6,197 nucleotides of DNA from Solirubrobacterales bacterium (lineage in GTDB: Bacteria; Actinomycetota; Thermoleophilia; Solirubrobacterales; Solirubrobacteraceae): contig JACDAP010000402.1 of NCBI GenBank assembly GCA_013695395.1, forward strand, positions 1-6,197. The letters are read 5' to 3'. Below are positions 4,788 to 6,197 of this stretch, one piece after another. Both the position numbers and the translations under genes were made by a program. Position 1 is the stretch's first letter, and every line of letters starts with the position of its first letter. The notes under the pieces are model-generated. The model was not told the origin of the DNA, searched no databases, and worked only from the letters and a program-made list of their open reading frames with translations.

Positions 4788-6197
4788 GTGTCGGGCCGCT
4801 CGGTCAGCTCGATCGGATGGGAGCAGAGCGTGCCGCGGCCCGGGCAGCCCGAGCAGAGGCCCACGTGCGGCTCCGGGCTGACCGCGTACGTCCGCGCCAG
4901 CAGCGGGGCGGCGCCGGCGAGCAACCGCTCCCACAGGCGCGGCGTGTCGGGCGGGGCGAAGCGCGCCACCACGAGCTCCTCCGGACGCTCCAGGAAGGCG
5001 TGGACGACCTCGACCGCGGGAGCCCCGGTGGCGAGCGCCGCCAGGGCGTAGACGGCGCGCTGGGTCGCGTAGGCCTCCCCCATCGCGGTCTCCGGGTCGG
5101 CGCCGTGCAGCCGGTCGCTCTTCCAGTCGACGACGAGCACCGTCCCGTCGCTCTCCTCGGCCAGGACGTCGAGGTAGCCGCTGAGCAGCGGTGCGTCCGG
5201 GCTCGGGAGCGGCAGGGTGAAGCCGGCCTCGACACGGACCCGGAGTGCCGCGTTCAGGCGGTCCATCAGCGGGGCGGTCGCGAGGAAGCCGCGCAGCAGC
5301 GCGAGCAGCTCCTCGGCCTCCTCCCGGGTCGGCTCGGCGTCGAAGCGCGGGCCGAGGGCCTGCACGGCCTCGGCGTCCGGCAGCACCGGGTCGGCGTACT
5401 CGAGCCGCTCCAGGATCAGGTGGGCGATCGAGCCGCGGGCGCGCGGATCGAGACCGTCGCCCTCGCCCACCGGAGGCGGCTCGCTCTCCGGCAGGCCGAG
5501 GACGCGCTCGAGGTAGAAGCGGTAGCCGCAGCGGGCGTGGGCGGTGAGGCTCGAGTAGGACAGGGTCGCGACCGGCGCGGCCGGCAGGGATGCGGACCAT
5601 GCGGCGGCGGGTGCGTCCAGCCCGAGGGCCGGGTCGGTGAGCGCGCCGGTGAGCCCGGCGGCGTCGCCTGTCGCTTCCGCCTCGCCGAGCGAGGGTGAAC
5701 CGACCTGCGCGGCTCCCCCCGGCTCGGCGAAGAGACCGAGCTGGGCGCCGGGGGGCGGAGGGGCGCTCAGCCCGAGGGTCGCCGGCGCGGTCTCGGGCGC
5801 CACGAGACGCGCGGCGACACGCACCCGGCCATGGCCGGCGTCTTGGTCGAGCGTCAGCTCGGGCTCCTCCGCGAGCCGGGCGAGCAGCTGCTCGTCGAGC
5901 TGCGGACCGATCCAGCTCAGCGGGCAGGCGGTGCTTCCCCGGCGCGGCCACGCCTCGCCCATGGGTGCCACGCCGGAGAGGATCAGCCGTTCCTCGGCAC
6001 GGGTGAAGGCCACGTGCAGGATCCGCCGCTCCTCCGCCGCCGCGGCCTCCCCGGCCCGGCCGACGAGCTCGGTGTGATCGAGCGCGACCCGCGCCGGCCG
6101 GCCGAGGCGCAGCAGCCGCAGGCCGACCCGCTCGCCGTCGACGAGCAGGTCCCCGGCCTCCGCCCGGCGCTTGCGGCCGAGATCCGCGACGACGACC
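4784..6197 (-). CDS. UvrD/AddA-type helicase with C-terminal PD-(D/E)XK nuclease, C-terminal part (5' end outside window)
   Basis: The frame is open from the right edge to a TGA at 4786-4784 and gives 470 residues. It opens with VVVADLGRKRR, the region just after the superfamily 1 KGLEFP motif, and then EERRILHVAFTRAEERL (6031-5984), helicase motif VI with its arginine finger. A linker of about 75 residues, rich in Ala, Gly and Pro, follows. The nuclease starts at LSYSSL with a Cys-Gly-Tyr-Arg-Phe segment (codon for Cys 5530-5528). It has a GSIAH motif, GYLD (Asp at 5170-5168), VVDWKS (Asp 5128-5126, Lys 5122-5120) and a QRAVY motif, which is the RecB/AddA-type PD-(D/E)XK set. Three late cysteines (C-x2-C-x6-C, 4855-4823) plus the early one suggest a 4Fe-4S staple, as in AddB and AdnAB. 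It likely processes double-strand ends. AddA, AdnA/AdnB or a stand-alone UvrD-nuclease cannot be separated without the N-terminus. Confidence 0.88.
   Translation of the reverse strand, partial: VVVADLGRKRRAEAGDLLVDGERVGLRLLRLGRPARVALDHTELVGRAGEAAAAEERRILHVAFTRAEERLILSGVAPMGEAWPRRGSTACPLSWIGPQLDEQLLARLAEEPELTLDQDAGHGRVRVAARLVAPETAPATLGLSAPPPPGAQLGLFAEPGGAAQVGSPSLGEAEATGDAAGLTGALTDPALGLDAPAAAWSASLPAAPVATLSYSSLTAHARCGYRFYLERVLGLPESEPPPVGEGDGLDPRARGSIAHLILERLEYADPVLPDAEAVQALGPRFDAEPTREEAEELLALLRGFLATAPLMDRLNAALRVRVEAGFTLPLPSPDAPLLSGYLDVLAEESDGTVLVVDWKSDRLHGADPETAMGEAYATQRAVYALAALATGAPAVEVVHAFLERPEELVVARFAPPDTPRLWERLLAGAAPLLARTYAVSPEPHVGLCSGCPGRGTLCSHPIELTERPDT

Noticed and set aside
3735..5951. 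Very long - strand open frame antisense to the BrkB gene and overlapping the helicase-nuclease gene out of frame
   Set aside because: The product is an Arg/Ala/Gly-rich shadow without domains, and both overlapping genes carry clear family motifs in other frames.
6011..6013. GTG at 6013 as the start of the helicase-nuclease gene
   Set aside because: Helicase motif VI is cut by this codon, and matching helicase sequence continues in frame to the window edge. The gene is therefore partial, not a short nuclease.

Overview
The window is very GC-rich and densely coded, with long open frames on both strands, GTG as well as ATG starts and few U-tracts. This suits a high-GC actinobacterium. A Thermoleophilia/Solirubrobacterales-type genome is my guess from the gene style, not something proven here. 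No tRNA, rRNA, CRISPR array, insertion sequence or phage gene was seen.

Layout: (1) The 3' end of an L-asparaginase-type gene (+) enters from the left edge and stops at 287. (2) A convergent gap of about 107 bp holds two inverted repeats. (3) A complete bacterial Ku gene (-), 1309 to 395, ends in a Lys-rich tail built on a 15-bp tandem repeat. (4) After a divergent gap, a short + strand gene (1456-1884) encodes only the AraC-type DNA-binding half of a GlxA-family regulator. It looks 5'-truncated and frame-shifted. (5) A ferritin-like di-iron protein (1932-2441) has a very good ribosome binding site, and a strong hairpin follows it. (6) A cyclopropane-fatty-acyl-phospholipid synthase family methyltransferase (2503-3720) comes next. 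(7) A six-helix YihY/BrkB-family membrane protein (3771-4775) follows. (8) Convergent to it, and running off the right edge, is the C-terminal part of a UvrD/AddA-type helicase fused to a PD-(D/E)XK nuclease with an iron-sulfur-type cysteine set (4784 to the edge, - strand).

Functional picture (inference): several genes fit stress survival. Ku acts in end joining, the helicase-nuclease in processing DNA ends, the ferritin-like protein in iron or peroxide handling, and the CFA synthase in membrane modification. They are not one operon: Ku and the helicase-nuclease are on the - strand and the rest on the +. The + strand genes 1932-4775 could be partly co-transcribed, but a strong hairpin lies between the ferritin-like and CFA genes.

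I see no clear new multi-gene system. The points most worth checking are the decayed GlxA gene, the long palindrome between asparaginase and Ku, a clamp-binding-like QLGLF peptide in the helicase-nuclease linker, and a small hairpin whose two arms carry the stop codons of two convergent genes.
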